A DNA stretch of 64,000 bases. It comes from Coccinella septempunctata (taxonomy: Eukaryota > Arthropoda > Insecta > Coleoptera > Coccinellidae). Where the stretch lies: positions 14,438,266-14,502,265 of the forward strand of contig NC_058197.1 in assembly GCF_907165205.1 (NCBI RefSeq), read 5' to 3'. Made by a program: the position numbers and the translations under genes. Shown piece after piece: positions 1-10,924 of the stretch (position 1 is the stretch's first letter; each line of letters begins with the position of its first letter). The notes under the pieces were generated by a model that was given only the letters and a program-made list of their open reading frames with translations, was not told the DNA's origin and did not search any database.

Positions 1-306
1 CCTACACCAGAAAGCTGCTGAAGCTGTCACGAGCTGAGCTTTGGTTGATGGTGGGACTGCTGACAGAGCACTGTAGGTACAAATATCACTTGTACCGAAT
101 AGAAGAGTCAGCATATGAGTTTTGTAGGCTTTATGGATCAAGAGCAGAAACAGCTTAACAAATGGTACGCAAGTGTCCAGAGCTGGTTGCCCTAAGGACC
201 ATTCATATGGGAAAACCGGTCCTGGATACTCACGAGGTAACGGCCAAGGCCCCTAAGGATGTTGTCGGTTTTATCAACAACAGTGACGATCTAAGTCTAC
301 GGTAAA
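1..306 (+). pseudogene. LINE ORF2 C-terminal remnant (family L1a)
   Basis: Reading from base 3, this encodes the C-terminal tail that follows the RNase H domain in insect non-LTR retrotransposon ORF2 proteins: a block like LLKLSRAEL, then MVGLLTEHCRYKYHLYR, a decayed CCHC-like stretch (EFCRLYG), then KCPELVALRTIHMGKPVLDT. An in-frame TAA lies at 156-158 where better copies read through, and the upstream part lies outside the window. The same tail occurs on the minus strand near 10.94-11.2 kb, 26.8-27.06 kb and 48.0-48.25 kb, so this is a dispersed family. It is a dead 3' fragment, not a host gene. Confidence 0.8.
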
Positions 307-1254
307 ATATGCCTGGTGCATGAGAGGTAACACCTGTTACCAATAGACATTCAAAGAAGATGGGAACTGATTGTTCCTTGTGGCGCTGGAACAGGAAAGT
401 TGGTGAAACTATTGAACAGACTATTGGGCGTGTTGGTCGGACCACCAAATAGCCTACCACCGCGACCAAAGCGGTATATTGTGGCACACAAACAATCATG
501 GAGATATAAACTTCTCCCTATAGTCTCAAGTCTCATCTTACTGAGGAAGCTATAACAGGATGTCACTTTCCCTTGGGAGAACAGACCAGGTGACATAGGA
601 TTTCCACTCAGCCGGAACTCTCCGGAAAAACATTTTCAGAGGTGGTTTTCCTGGATGCTTTTTTGAAAGCGCGATTTCCAGATGCACAGTTCTTCGAGAA
701 AAACAGAATGAAACAGTCTAGCGACTGAACAAAACATGATACAATCTGAATAATTCTTGCCGGTCCCGATAGAAAAACAGTCCCGTAACAAAGATGCGAC
801 GATTCGCGAGCGAATAAGTCGGAAAATTGCCGGAAAATGCTGGAAAATCGCGCCGGGGGCGACGGCGTATTTTCCCATGATTGGCCACTATTTGTTCGCG
901 AAAAAGGCAATGGTAAACAGGTGTCGCAAGAAGTGCATATATCACGGTGAACAAGCGCCCAAGCGTTGCCGTTAGGAAATGCAGTTTTTCCGACAATTTT
1001 CCTTGTGCGGGAGGGGGAGACGTGACCTTTGTCAGTTGGAGGCAGGAAGAGGTGGAAATAGAGTCGAGAGTGATTTTGTTGTTTGCACATATGACAGGAT
1101 GAGGTGGAAAAAACTGAATAGATTCATCTGTATCCATGGTAGGAAGGGATGTCTTTCATTTGTCGACATATTTCCAGAGCATGAAAGCTCTGGTGATATA
1201 ACCAAATATGAAGAAAAGGCAACTAAAGGACGTTTCAAATGATTGTATTTTCAT
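307..1254. other. Unassigned intergenic stretch
   Basis: No gene or repeat family was recognised. Short open frames on both strands overlap each other and show no domain. A GC-richer patch lies around 830-870. Confidence 0.5.
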
Positions 1255-3345
1255 TCTTGAAATGGCATTTTCCAAAAATTTCAAATTTCAATCTGCGATA
1301 TCTCCTGTTATATTCGTCTGATCCAATTGGGATTTCCGGTTATATAATCAGCGTTGCCAAGGCTTCCACCCAACTACAAAACTCGATTTCGAAAATCTCG
1401 ATTTTTTGGGTCAAAAATGAGCAAGGGGGTAGACCCCCCAAAAATGACCTATTTGCTCCTCTGCCTGGAAAAGAGGGTAATCTATTGCTGTCCTAGGATA
1501 TGGAGTGCATATAAGTTATTTTGAAGATTTTATAAAACCAAACAGTTGATGATTACATAGAGAATTGCACTCCAGAGAGCCCTTCAAAGTGAACTCGAAA
1601 ATGAAAAATGGAAAATTAAAAAAGTTCATTTTCTCCTAAACGGTGTCAGATATTTAAGAGTTTGGTATGGAAATATAGGTTTTCCAATACGCTGAATCCA
1701 TTGCTAGCACTTTCGTGAGCCTATCTCCCTTCGTTTAGATTTTCACCTTCGAAATGGAATTTTTCAAAAATTTCAAATTTCAATCTGCGATATCTCCTGT
1801 TATATTCGTCTGCTCCAATTGGGATTTGCGGTTCCATAATCAGCGTTGGTGAGGCTTTCACCGTAGCACAAAAACTCGATTTCGAAAATCTCGTTTTTTT
1901 GGGTCAAAAATGAGCAAAGGGTAAGACCCCCCTAAAATGACCTATTTGCCTCTCTTCCTAGAAATGAGGGTAATCTATTGCTGTCCTAGGACATGGAGTT
2001 CATTCAAGTTATTTTGAAGATTCTATAAAACCAAACAATTGATGATTCCATAAAGAATTGCACTCCAGAGAGCACTTCAAAGTGAACTCGAAAATGAAAA
2101 ATGGAAAATCAAAAAAGTTCATTTTCTCCTAAACGGTGTCAGATATTTAAAAGTTTGGTATGGAAATATAGGTTTTCTGATACGCTAAATCCATTGCTAG
2201 CAATTTCGTGAACCTTTCTCCCTTCGTTTAGATTTTCACCTTCGAAATGGAATTTTTCAAAAATTTCAAATTTCAATCTGCGATATCTCCTGTTATATTC
2301 GTCTGATCCAATTGGGATTTCAGGTTCCATAATGAGCGTTGGCGAGGCTTTCACCGTAGCACAAAAACTCGATTTCGAAAATCTCGATTTTTTGGGTCAA
2401 AAATGAGCAAGGGGTAAGACCCCCCTAAAATGACCCATTTGCTCCTCTGCCTGGAAATGAGGGTAATCTATTGCTGTCCTAGGATATGGAGTGCATATAA
2501 GTCATTATAAACATTCTATAAAACCAAACAGTTGATGATTCCATAGATAATTGCACTCCAGAGAGCCCTTCAAAGTGAACTCGAAAATGAAAAATGGAAA
2601 ATCAAAAAAGTTCATTTCCTCCTAAACGGTGTCAGATATTTAAGAGTTTGGTATGGAAATATAGGTTTTCGAATACGCTGCATCTATTGCGAGCAATTTC
2701 GTGAGCCTATCTCCCCTCGATTAGATTTTCACCTTCGATATGGCATTTTTCAAAAATTTCAAATTTCAATCTGCGATATCTCCTGTTATATTCGTCTGAT
2801 CCAATTGGCATTTGCGGTTCCATAATCAGCGTTGGGGAGGCTTTCACCGTAGCACAAAAACTCGATTTCGAAAATCTCGATTTTTTGGGTCAAAAATGAG
2901 CAAGGGGTAAGACCCCCCTAAAATGACCTATTCGCTTCTCTGCCTAGAAATGAGGGTAATCTATTGCTGTCCTAGGATATAGAGTGCATATAAGATATTT
3001 TGAAGATTCTATAAAACCAAACAGTTGATGATTCAATAAAAAATTGCACCCCAGAGAGCCCTTCAAAGTGAACTCGAAAATGAAAAATGGAAAATCAAAA
3101 AAGTTCATTTTCTCCTAAACGGTGTCAGATATTTGAGAGTTTGTATTGAAATATAGGTTTTCGAATACGCTGAATCCATTACTAGCAATTTCGTGAGCCT
3201 ATCTCTTCCTTCAATCTGCGATATCTCCTGTTATATTCGTCTGATTAAATTGGGATTTCCGGTTTTATTATCAGCATTGCCAAGGCTCCAACCCTAGCGC
3301 AAAAACTCGATTTCAAAAATCTCGATTTCTCGGGTCAAAAAAATG
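1255..3345 (+). repeat. 493-bp satellite array, locus 1
   Basis: Tandem direct repeat. The landmark ATCTGCGATATCTCC starts at 1291, 1783, 2276, 2769 and 3214, giving periods of 492, 493, 493 and 445 bp; the last unit carries a deletion of about 48 bp. Every unit also contains an imperfect palindrome (CTCGATTTCGAAAATCTCGA), a GGGTCAAAAATGAGCAAG block and an AGGGTAATCTATTGCTGTCC block. Units appear roughly 90-95% alike by eye. No coding potential is conserved between units, and the open frames within are incidental. The family recurs in the same orientation at 57.1-58.9 kb. Confidence 0.93.
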
Positions 3346-3848
3346 ACCGAAGGGTTCGAGGGCAGAGATCGTTAATTCCATACCGGTAAAATTAGCAGAT
3401 GACTCGATAGGATGACAGGTGAAATATACCACGGCGATGCAATTTCATAATTACCCCATCGGAGAAGTGTTAGAATGACAAGTAGCACGCCCGATCTTAT
3501 CGGAAACAAATGAACGATATTTAGATTAACTTCACCCAGCCTACTCGACTCATTTAACAATTATATAATTGATTTCCAACGCCTGCCGCGTTTTGCCCAT
3601 GACAAATTGGCCATGACGTAGAGAAACGTCGCGCGGTGTTCTAATTAGTGAAATGCTGAATTGAGGGAGTGCGGGTGGAGGATTGACTCATCGAGGAGGG
3701 GGTTTGTCTATCCATAGATTATATAACGCATGAATTTCAGACCAAGCGTTTCGAGGTTTCCCTATTTATGCATCTTCTGTTAGTAGTTGTCTCTTTCACT
3801 CAGTACCCCCACAGAACTTTGAAAAAAGTCATTTTTATTCCGATATTA
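3346..3848. other. Unassigned stretch
   Basis: Unique AT-rich sequence; no coding or structural signal recognised. Confidence 0.5.
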
Positions 3849-4111
3849 TACAAGGTGATTCATTGGTAAATAGCTGGAAGCTGTGGGTAGATAGAGGACC
3901 TGGAGATGAGGCAGAATAACTTATATTCATAGGGTCTATCTCTTGTTATAATTAAGATGCAGAGTGTTTTATTGATTTTGCCAATTATATCACTCTGTAT
4001 CTTAATTATAAAGAGAGATTGACCCCTCAAATATAGGTTATTCTTAGTCACTTCAGTGTCCTTTATCTACCTTTAGCTTCCACCCATTTATAACAAATGA
4101 ATCATCTTATA
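3849..4111. mobile_element. Foldback MITE
   Basis: Two arms of about 125 bp are imperfect inverted repeats. The left arm starts TACAAGGTGATTCATTGG, and the reverse complement of the right end reads TATAAGATGATTCATTTG. The arms continue to match through TGGAAGCT, GTAGATA, AGGAC, AGAATAAC, TCAATCTCT-like and TATAATTAAGAT blocks up to a short central loop near 3,975. The whole 263 bp could fold into one long hairpin. There is no ORF. The size and the TIR suggest a non-autonomous DNA transposon, possibly of the TA-inserting class, but the target duplication is not clear. Confidence 0.75.
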
Positions 4112-5650
4112 TTTGAGATGTCTTCAAGGATCTCTTCCAGATATAGCAGGTTACTCTGAGGAAGCTAGGGATCATCCAGAGGAACTCTATCGACATACCC
4201 AGCCCTGGATATCCTTCTAGGGTTTCTCCTTCGGTTTCCTTCCTTCTCTTGAAAGTGTTAATTGTATTCTGACAGGATTTCGACCCTTGTAGTAAAATTG
4301 TATCATAGGGGGTTGCTTTTTCAATTGTCATCGAGAATACGACTAGGAAAACGCCTTAGATGTGGCCTAAGCTTAACAGAATACATGAATACACGCAATA
4401 ATCGAATATCTCGCAAAGTTCGATATGTTGAACATGTTGTTACCCGTATTCTTTCCAATTTTCGACTGATGTCGAGCCTTATCTACGGCCGCTATCAATA
4501 ATAATGACGGATAACACAGCCTACACCTTAACGATGCATATTTATTGACCATCCCACTAATATTAATCAGGAGAATATGGCGCGTTTAACGGCCCCGATG
4601 TAGAAAAAAATTCAAATAAGGCTCGCTATCGCCATGTGATCTGAAATTCGAGGCTGATGACTTGATGTATTCCATTCGATTAGGGTTCATGATGTAACTA
4701 ATAACTCATGAGTTTAATAGGGGAAATATGTCGTTTTATATCGGACTATCCTCCCATTGCTGGTTAGGAAAACGAGCGTTTAAAAATAGAAAAAGAGGCG
4801 AAACCATCGAACTTTCCATGTAGAGTTGACAGTTTCAGCAAGCCATAACAATAATACTTGGCCATAAGGTTCACAAAAATCAGTTTTTTTGAATTATCTC
4901 CTTTCCTGGGCTTCAAATTGTTTTAGTATTCGTTATAAAAGTTGTAGAACTTAACATTTTCTACAAATTTTGTCCGAAGCAATTTTTTCTATGTTTGAAC
5001 GTTTTTGAGATTTATTGCGATGAATGTACATTAAACTGGGTTTCTACCTTAACCTTGGCCTTTCGCATGTGTGGCTAAGCTCCTCGCCTTTATCACCCTC
5101 TAGCTCGAAAACGGTTGAGGCTATGAAAAATAGCTTCAGAGAAAAGTTTTATAATGAATACAGAAACGATTAGAGGTACAGGAAGGGAGATATTTAAAAG
5201 AATGCCTTGTTATCAACTTTCAAGTGTCAGATTGAGAAACCCCCTCTTGATTAGTGTTAAATTGATGGGTCAGCACGTCTGCAACACCGAGATTAACCAT
5301 CTGTATAAAAATCTGACACGCTATGTACAAGTAACGATTTTTTTGCACTTTCAATGGACCGCTGTGACCTTGGTCACGTTCGATTCATCAGTCTCTGGAA
5401 AAGTAGCTTCCTTTGGGTCCAAATAACATATCCTCTGAAAATCTGACAGTATCTTAATCTGACACGCTCGAGTATGTACACCTGACGATTTTTTAAAAAT
5501 ATTTGAGAACCTACAGACGCTTTCCCCACCGCTGAAAGTGCCATCATGAGAACTTTTTTTCATTCTACCATCTAATCTTCAAAATCCACTAAGTCACTGG
5601 TATCGTGGGCTCCCTACCTATAAGGTATAGTGATTTTATTGTTGCACCTA
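4112..5650. other. Unassigned stretch
   Basis: No gene recognised. A short motif (ATCTGACACGCT followed by TATGTACA) occurs twice, near 5,312 and 5,457. A palindromic GTGACCTTGGTCAC lies at 5,364-5,377. Confidence 0.5.
5364..5377. promoter_or_regulatory. Candidate nuclear-receptor-type site
   Basis: GTGACCTTGGTCAC is an inverted repeat with a 2-nt centre. Its minus strand contains CCAAGGTCA, which matches the monomeric FTZ-F1/SF-1 half-site. Only the motif is seen; binding is inference, and chance occurrence is possible. Confidence 0.2.
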
Positions 5651-6857
5651 TACTCCATTCACTTTTATTTTAGCAGTCGGTTGGCCATGGAAATTTGACA
5701 CATTTCACTCTGTAAAGTACGAAAATGAGGGGTTATGAAGCTTGTCAAAACATTTTTGGGTTTTAAATCAACGCTATGTTGCCCGTTCTACGTGAAAGTT
5801 TCTGTTATTACGTATTTTATCACAATGTCGAATCTCTTCGGAAAATATGTGACGAACATAATTGAAGTTTATACAGACTGATTGAAGGCATACCAAATCC
5901 AGTTATTTGCATGGATAATACAAGAGATCAGTATAATATCATAATATGTACTAGCTTGAGGAGAGTTAATGTTCGTTATCTTCTTTGGCTAAAATTTGAT
6001 TACGTTACATTAGTTGTAGATTTGAAAAATATTAACCCGAAGATGAAATGTATATGATGCAGTGGTTGGGAATGGGTATCTCCCGATAGAATTAACAGAT
6101 AATTACAAGAATGTTAAATTCTTCAACATAAATCATCTTGCTTCAATATAAGTAAAAGGAATTGAAGGTATTTCAAATCAAGATGAACTTCACCTTTGAA
6201 CAAAAATTTCACATGAATGAACAATTAACAGGACAACTGGCGCGTATTTGTGGCTGTTCATCATTGATACAATAATAATAATTAGGTATTTATTGGTACC
6301 TTAAGAAATTTACAATGTATAGGACAAGTCAAATGAAAAATAGAAAAATCAATTATCGGGAACTTATTCTACGATGACATTCATCGAAAATCCTGTAGCA
6401 AACTTTTCACATTAATTCACTCAAATATGAAATTCTCAAATGCTACCACTTTTTTGGGTCTCCCAATAGAAAGAAATTCTTTGTTATCCTCTTCATTCAC
6501 AATCTTTCTGATTGTGGAAATATTCAGCTGAAATATAAGTCGTTCAGATTCAGATGAAACATTATATAAATTCTCTTACCTTGAATATGTTCGCTACCGT
6601 CTGACGTATTGTGAATTTTAGAATATCAGGGTATAACTATTTGAATGGGCGGACCTGAATTCTAAATAGCACTTCCTGAAACCCTGTCTCTTTTTTCAAT
6701 CACTTTCGGCATTTTCGTAATAAAAATTGATATTAGTTGTGGCAACGGCGTTATGACATTAACGATATTTAATGAGTGCCAACCTTACTTCGTTCTAGTT
6801 ACAAAACTTGAGAAAATTATTTCATGGCCAACCATGAATGAACCATTGAATGAAGTA
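5651..6857. mobile_element. TIR element family X, copy 1
   Basis: About 1.2 kb, bounded by inverted ends (left TACTCCATTCACTTTTATTT then TAGCAGTCGGTTGGCCATG; right ...CATGGCCAACC...TTGAATGAAGTA) and flanked by TA on both sides (5,649-5,650 and 6,858-6,859), as expected for a Tc1/mariner-type insertion. The inside is closely related to 36,021-37,176 (inverted) and 49,466-50,667 (same orientation). No intact transposase frame is visible, so it is non-autonomous. The right TIR has lost its GACTGCTAAAAT part compared with copy 3. Confidence 0.8.
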
Positions 6858-6867
6858 TACAGTACTT

Positions 6868-7165
6868 ATCGCGTCAGACTTGTCAACGACCGCATAGAAA
6901 TGCAATGGATTTGCTGCTGCCTCTCCAAAATTGTATTGAACAAGTCTGGTCTGTAATGTCAAAGCAATTACACCGCTTACCTGTCCCACCACAGACATTA
7001 CAAGAGCTCGCCAATGCTATGAGGGACATTTGGCATAACATTCCTAAAATTTCCATTGATAGCCTCATTTACACAATGCCTAATAGAGTGAGAGCATTAC
7101 AAAGAGCTAGAGGAATCCCCCATCACGTATTTAACCTTCATTTTAAGGTGTTTGAAACATAAGGG
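6868..7165 (+). pseudogene. Tc1-like transposase C-terminal remnant
   Basis: The frame starting at 6,905 encodes a sequence like NCIEQVWSVMSKQLHRLP, PPQTLQELANAMRDIWHNIP and RVRALQRARG. This matches the C-terminal end of Tc1-family (DDE/D) transposases: the NPIEHVWD motif with the third catalytic acidic residue, then PVPPQTLQEL, the I..W..IP helix and the final Q.RGG-like tail. About 85 residues of the usual 340 or so remain. The DNA-binding domain and the first two catalytic aspartates are absent, so it is dead. It begins about 10 bp right of family X copy 1, but copies 2 and 3 of X do not carry it, so the link may be accidental. A related fragment lies at 8,174-8,543. Confidence 0.85.
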
Positions 7166-7611
7166 ACCTTTTTTGAGTCTGCAATTTTCACCAGGTGGAA
7201 TCCTTGTTTTCTTCGTTTCTGTACTACAGAATGAATTCATAACACGAGTAAACTGATTAAAAAAAACACGAATTTTTCGATCAACAATACGAAAAATGCC
7301 GTTTTGCCCTACTTCCCCAGCATCCTCCCCTACCGTCGGAGAATAAAGAATCATTTCCAGCGACTAACAACCTCTCGAAGCGGCTCGTTACGTATTCAAT
7401 TAAAAATAAATAGAAATTAGCCGGTTTTTTTTGCCGTCGTCGTGACCGGGCGATGTCAATTCGCATTTTACCTCGGCGTTCCTTCTCGCGAACGGACCCC
7501 GGGGCAGGGGCGAAGAACAAATACCGAATTTATCAAATATTTAGAGGGGCCGTTCGGTTAATTCAGCCAGTCGAAGGAGGCCCGGGAATTATTCATCTGC
7601 CGGCGGACCGG
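7166..7611. other. Unassigned stretch
   Basis: Moderately GC-rich unique sequence reaching the left boundary of the large duplication; no gene recognised. Confidence 0.5.
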
Positions 7612-8033
7612 CGAAGTCGAGAAAATTAACTCAATTATGTATACATGCCCTTTTCATTTTTATGCCATTGTGTTGACTGGGGGTTCGATTCTTCTGGAAT
7701 TTACAACTCTGGTTATTTCCCCAGCTCCTGACAAGGGTGAATTCTATAGACTTATCACCCTAAGGAGACAAAACATCGACTCAACGATGTTCCACAAAGG
7801 GAATTATACAATGATGAATATCGGACCTACTTGTCGTGCATTACACCTCATTTGGCAACGCTGTGAGGAAAATACACACTTTTACCACCTAAAGTCTATC
7901 GTTTCATGAAAGCCTAACAAAGTTGTCAGGTCCAAACTCGAAGATTATAGAGTAGAAAGATAGGAAACGCCCTTACATCTCTAGTACTAAAAACCGACTA
8001 AATTTGGCCTCTGTTCACCACATTTGACAATGA
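7612..8033. other. Unassigned stretch inside left repeat
   Basis: It contains an open frame of 90 codons (7,637-7,909, plus) without recognisable domain; probably incidental. Confidence 0.4.
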
Positions 8034-8173
8034 GATGGCGCTGAAAACGCACTTTCAATACAGAATACTGTTTATTAGCACTCTTCTATTTTATAATTGA
8101 AGGGCAACAAATTCGAATTCTATTCCTTGTGTTGGATTTCAATATCGACTTTGTTGAGACCAATTACGAATCA
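8034..8173. repeat. 140-bp direct repeat, left member
   Basis: Starts GATGGCGCTGAAAACGC and ends CAATTACGAATCA. The same 140 bp recur at 8,544-8,683 with about two substitutions, flanking the Tc1 fragment. Confidence 0.93.
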
Positions 8174-8543
8174 TTGTTGGACCTACCGTACAAATCGGGT
8201 TAGACTTGTCAACGACAGCTTAGAAATGCAATTGATTTGCTGCTGCATCTCCAAAATTGTATTGAACAAGTCTGGTCTGTAATGTCACAGCAATTACACC
8301 GCTTACCTGTCCCACCACAGACATTACAACAGCTCGCCTATGCTATGAGGGACATTTATCAAAACATTCCTAAAATTTCCATGGATAGCCTCATTTACAT
8401 AATACCCAATAGAAAAAGAGCATTACAAAGAGCTAGAGGAATCCCCACCACGTATTTAACCTTCATTATAACGTGTAACAGAAGGGACCTGCAATTTTCA
8501 TCAGGTGGAATCCTTGTTTTTTTCGTTTCTTCACTGCAGAGAT
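8174..8543 (+). pseudogene. Tc1-like transposase remnant between direct repeats
   Basis: The frame at 8,237 encodes QNCIEQVWSVMSQQLHRL, PPQTLQQLAYAMRDIYQNIP and KRALQRARG, the C-terminal part of a Tc1-family transposase retaining the (I)EQVW motif that carries the last catalytic acid. Upstream residues are frameshifted and the N-terminal two thirds are missing. It is about 85% like the fragment at 6.87-7.17 kb. It lies exactly between two 140-bp direct repeats, an arrangement that a normal TA-inserting Tc1 event does not make. Non-functional. Confidence 0.85.
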
Positions 8544-8683
8544 GATGGCGCTGAAAACGCACTTTCAATACAGAATACTGTTTATTAGCACTCTTCTTTT
8601 TTATAATTGAAAGGCAACAAATTCGAATTCTATTCCTTGTGTTGGATTTCAATATCGACTTTGTTGAGACCAATTACGAATCA
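8544..8683. repeat. 140-bp direct repeat, right member
   Basis: Right partner of 8,034-8,173. Differences seen: CTTCTTTTTT for CTTCTATTTT and GAAAGGC for GAAGGGC. Confidence 0.93.
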
Positions 8684-8764
8684 ACAGATTGTAACTTTAG
8701 CCTTGATATTGTCACATTCTCCAGAAGAACATTAATTTATTCCAGATATCAAATGGATTGAGCT

Positions 8765-9470
8765 CTGTTGGAGCCCTTTCCTGGTTTTCGGGCTCATGGT
8801 GGTGGTCTAGTCCTTGCTGCTCCTAGGATCCCTGATGTGGGTCCTTCTCGGCCTCTTGGTTGGATTCCTAATCGCCTCGAACTTCTTGTTTTCGTCCATT
8901 TGAAGTTTCTTCAAATTTTCTTCGGTATCAGGCCTGCAGGTGAGATGACAATATGCCTGGTCTTGATATCTGTTAACTGGTTTGTTCCTCGAGTTCTTTT
9001 TGCTTCGAAATCATCTCCATGTGCCTATCTAGTGGGTTGTTGTTATTTGTTTGAAATCGCCATGTCGATTAATAGTGCTCTATTCACGCCTTTATTGTGC
9101 AATATGAGGTCTGTGAGGACTGTGTAATCATAGTTAAGGTTGTGATAATCATTTTCCATAAAGAATCTGGATAGGAGCTCTGTTGTCCTAGAAAGTTTCT
9201 ATTTCATTTCCAATTCTTGATGTGAAATATTCTTGTATTCCGTGCCTTCGAACATCAGGCATAGCTTGGTGATGTGCTGGATGTTTTCATGTGTCGCACA
9301 GCTATCGTCCGTCACTGAGGCTTCATTGGCGTTATTTTCCATATAGTTCCTTATTATCATTGAATATGATTCTCTGAGGTTTGGTTCGACCTTCGAGATT
9401 AAAATTCCATTAGTGAACCAAGTGGGACTTGTTTGTTGTAGACTATAGATCTCTTTCAACGATTACCATG
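8765..9470 (-). pseudogene. R2-like LINE ORF C-terminal remnant
   Basis: The minus strand carries, from 9,459 downwards, blocks like SPTWFTNGILISKVEP, then C.THENIQHITKLC and EGTEYKNISHQELEMK. This is the region after the RT of R2-like single-ORF LINEs (pattern TW.TNG.L..E.E, C..C...ETIQHIT..C, GTEY..H..HQELALK). Further down, in other frames, follow HNKGVNRALLIDMAI and VISPAGLIPKKI, the endonuclease-side tail. At least two stops and frameshifts break it. The usual RNY..I block is also present (IIRNYM). This is a decayed transposon end; clade assignment is from memory and tentative. Confidence 0.7.
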
Positions 9471-9649
9471 AAGAGTTCCTCAAAGCAGAAGCTGGTGCCA
9501 GCTCGGTCCTCTCTTGGAGAAGGGATGCATTGCCATCCTCCACCATCTTCAGAGCCCTCGCGTGTCTCATAAACAGACCACTATCACGCCATTGTCCTTG
9601 TTAAGATACTCTAAGAGCTGTATTCAGCTCGTGGTAGCTGCAGAAGCTT

Positions 9650-9880
9650 TCGGTTGTTGGTTGTGAAAGCACCACGAGTGTTTTGTCCAGGTTCTTTCCT
9701 CTGGAGGGCTTTTCTATTTTTCACCTCCCATTGTTACACTGCTGCTGTTTATCGGTCTTTCCCAAGCCCACAAAAAGGTTCAGGTTCACCAGGTGTTAAC
9801 CTTGATACCCTTTGCTCAAGTTGTTTGGCATTTTCCTGTAACAATGCCCTGGAACTCATATAAAAGTCACCTTATTGCCA
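9650..9880 (-). pseudogene. LINE fragment (family L1a, RNase H tail)
   Basis: This sequence is diverged but collinear with 11,240-11,460 and 48,285-48,490: GTGTTAACCTTGATACCCTTTGC, AGCCCACAAAAAGGTTCAGG and the AACAATGCCCTGG segment. In those copies it encodes the RNase H end (WVPGHCGVEGN..ADELA) on the minus strand. Here the frame is broken. Confidence 0.6.
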
Positions 9881-10924
9881 ATTGACAGTTGCATTATGAC
9901 ATTTCTGGTAATACACAGAGGGAGAAGCTGAATCTACAAAGTTTTCACCCTTTCAATCCCTCTCTCTCGTCCTTATCAACCTGGACCATACCCCATCCAC
10001 CCCTTTCCCCTCCATCCTGAACTCCGATCAAGTCACGAAAGTGACAAAGATGCAATTTTCGGTCGTACATTACGTCCTTCGTCGTATGACAAAGTACCCG
10101 ATTTCTACGGAACACGATATGCGAACGGCGACACTTTCCTAATGACGAGATTTGTCATCTTTTGTGCCCCGCGGGGTATTGGACGGACGGGGGCGCGCGC
10201 GGCGGACACGCTACAGGATTTTATAGGAAACCGGGCATTGTTTGTCGTATTCAGATTCCTCGGACGGTAATTGCACGTGAAGTTGTGTGAATCGGGGGTC
10301 GTTTGTCAGCGTCCGCTCTCGGTAATGGTGATGATTTTTGAGCGAAGAAATAGCTTAAGGACCTGTTGTTATTGAGATCGAGATCGTATTAAGGGGGCGC
10401 TCGAGATCAGTTGAAGAAGATGGATTCGGTTCCCATTCAAATTATATGAATTGCCGACACCTATGACGTGTTTTATGACGTCAGGTTTGCGGATCTAACG
10501 TCGACGTTTATACAGGTTGGGCTTCTGAAAAACCCCCTGTAGGTTTGAAGGTCAGCAGAAGAATTATATAAAAACACTCGGACACGTCGATTTAAATTGA
10601 AATATCTCAGAAAACAATGAATTTAGTAAAAAAAAAAAATAAATATGCTTTACTTAGAATAGAAAGGACTTTCGAATGAGATATCACTTACCTCAACTAC
10701 CCTATTCAAAATATAGGGCTTGGGGTGATAACACGGTTGAAGCGAACGGTTTCGAATTTGATCTTAGATGTTGTCCCCCTGGAATGAGAAATTGACGTTT
10801 CCGAGTGTTATACAATTCGATTCTGCCGACCTAAGAGTTGCTTCATTTTCAATTGCCATTCTGTAGATCGCACTATTATTATTAGTGTTAGTCTTTCGGG
10901 AACTGCGACCATGTAGATCTTTTG
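9881..10924. other. Unassigned stretch with a GC-rich patch and CRE-like sites
   Basis: Unique-looking sequence. A GC-rich patch (10,170-10,215, GGGGGCGCGCGCGGCGG core) is present, and no ORF of interest was seen. Confidence 0.5.
10464..10483. promoter_or_regulatory. Paired CRE-like sites
   Basis: A half-site TGACGTG (10,464-10,470) and a full palindromic CRE TGACGTCA (10,476-10,483) lie 12 bp apart. The motif is seen; CREB/ATF binding is inference. A copy lies at 26,317-26,336. Confidence 0.3.

Noticed and set aside
9199..9459. 86-codon minus frame as a small host gene
   Set aside because: Its TW.TNG, IQHIT..C and GTEY...HQEL pattern is that of an R2-like LINE C-terminal region, and neighbouring broken frames continue the same protein.
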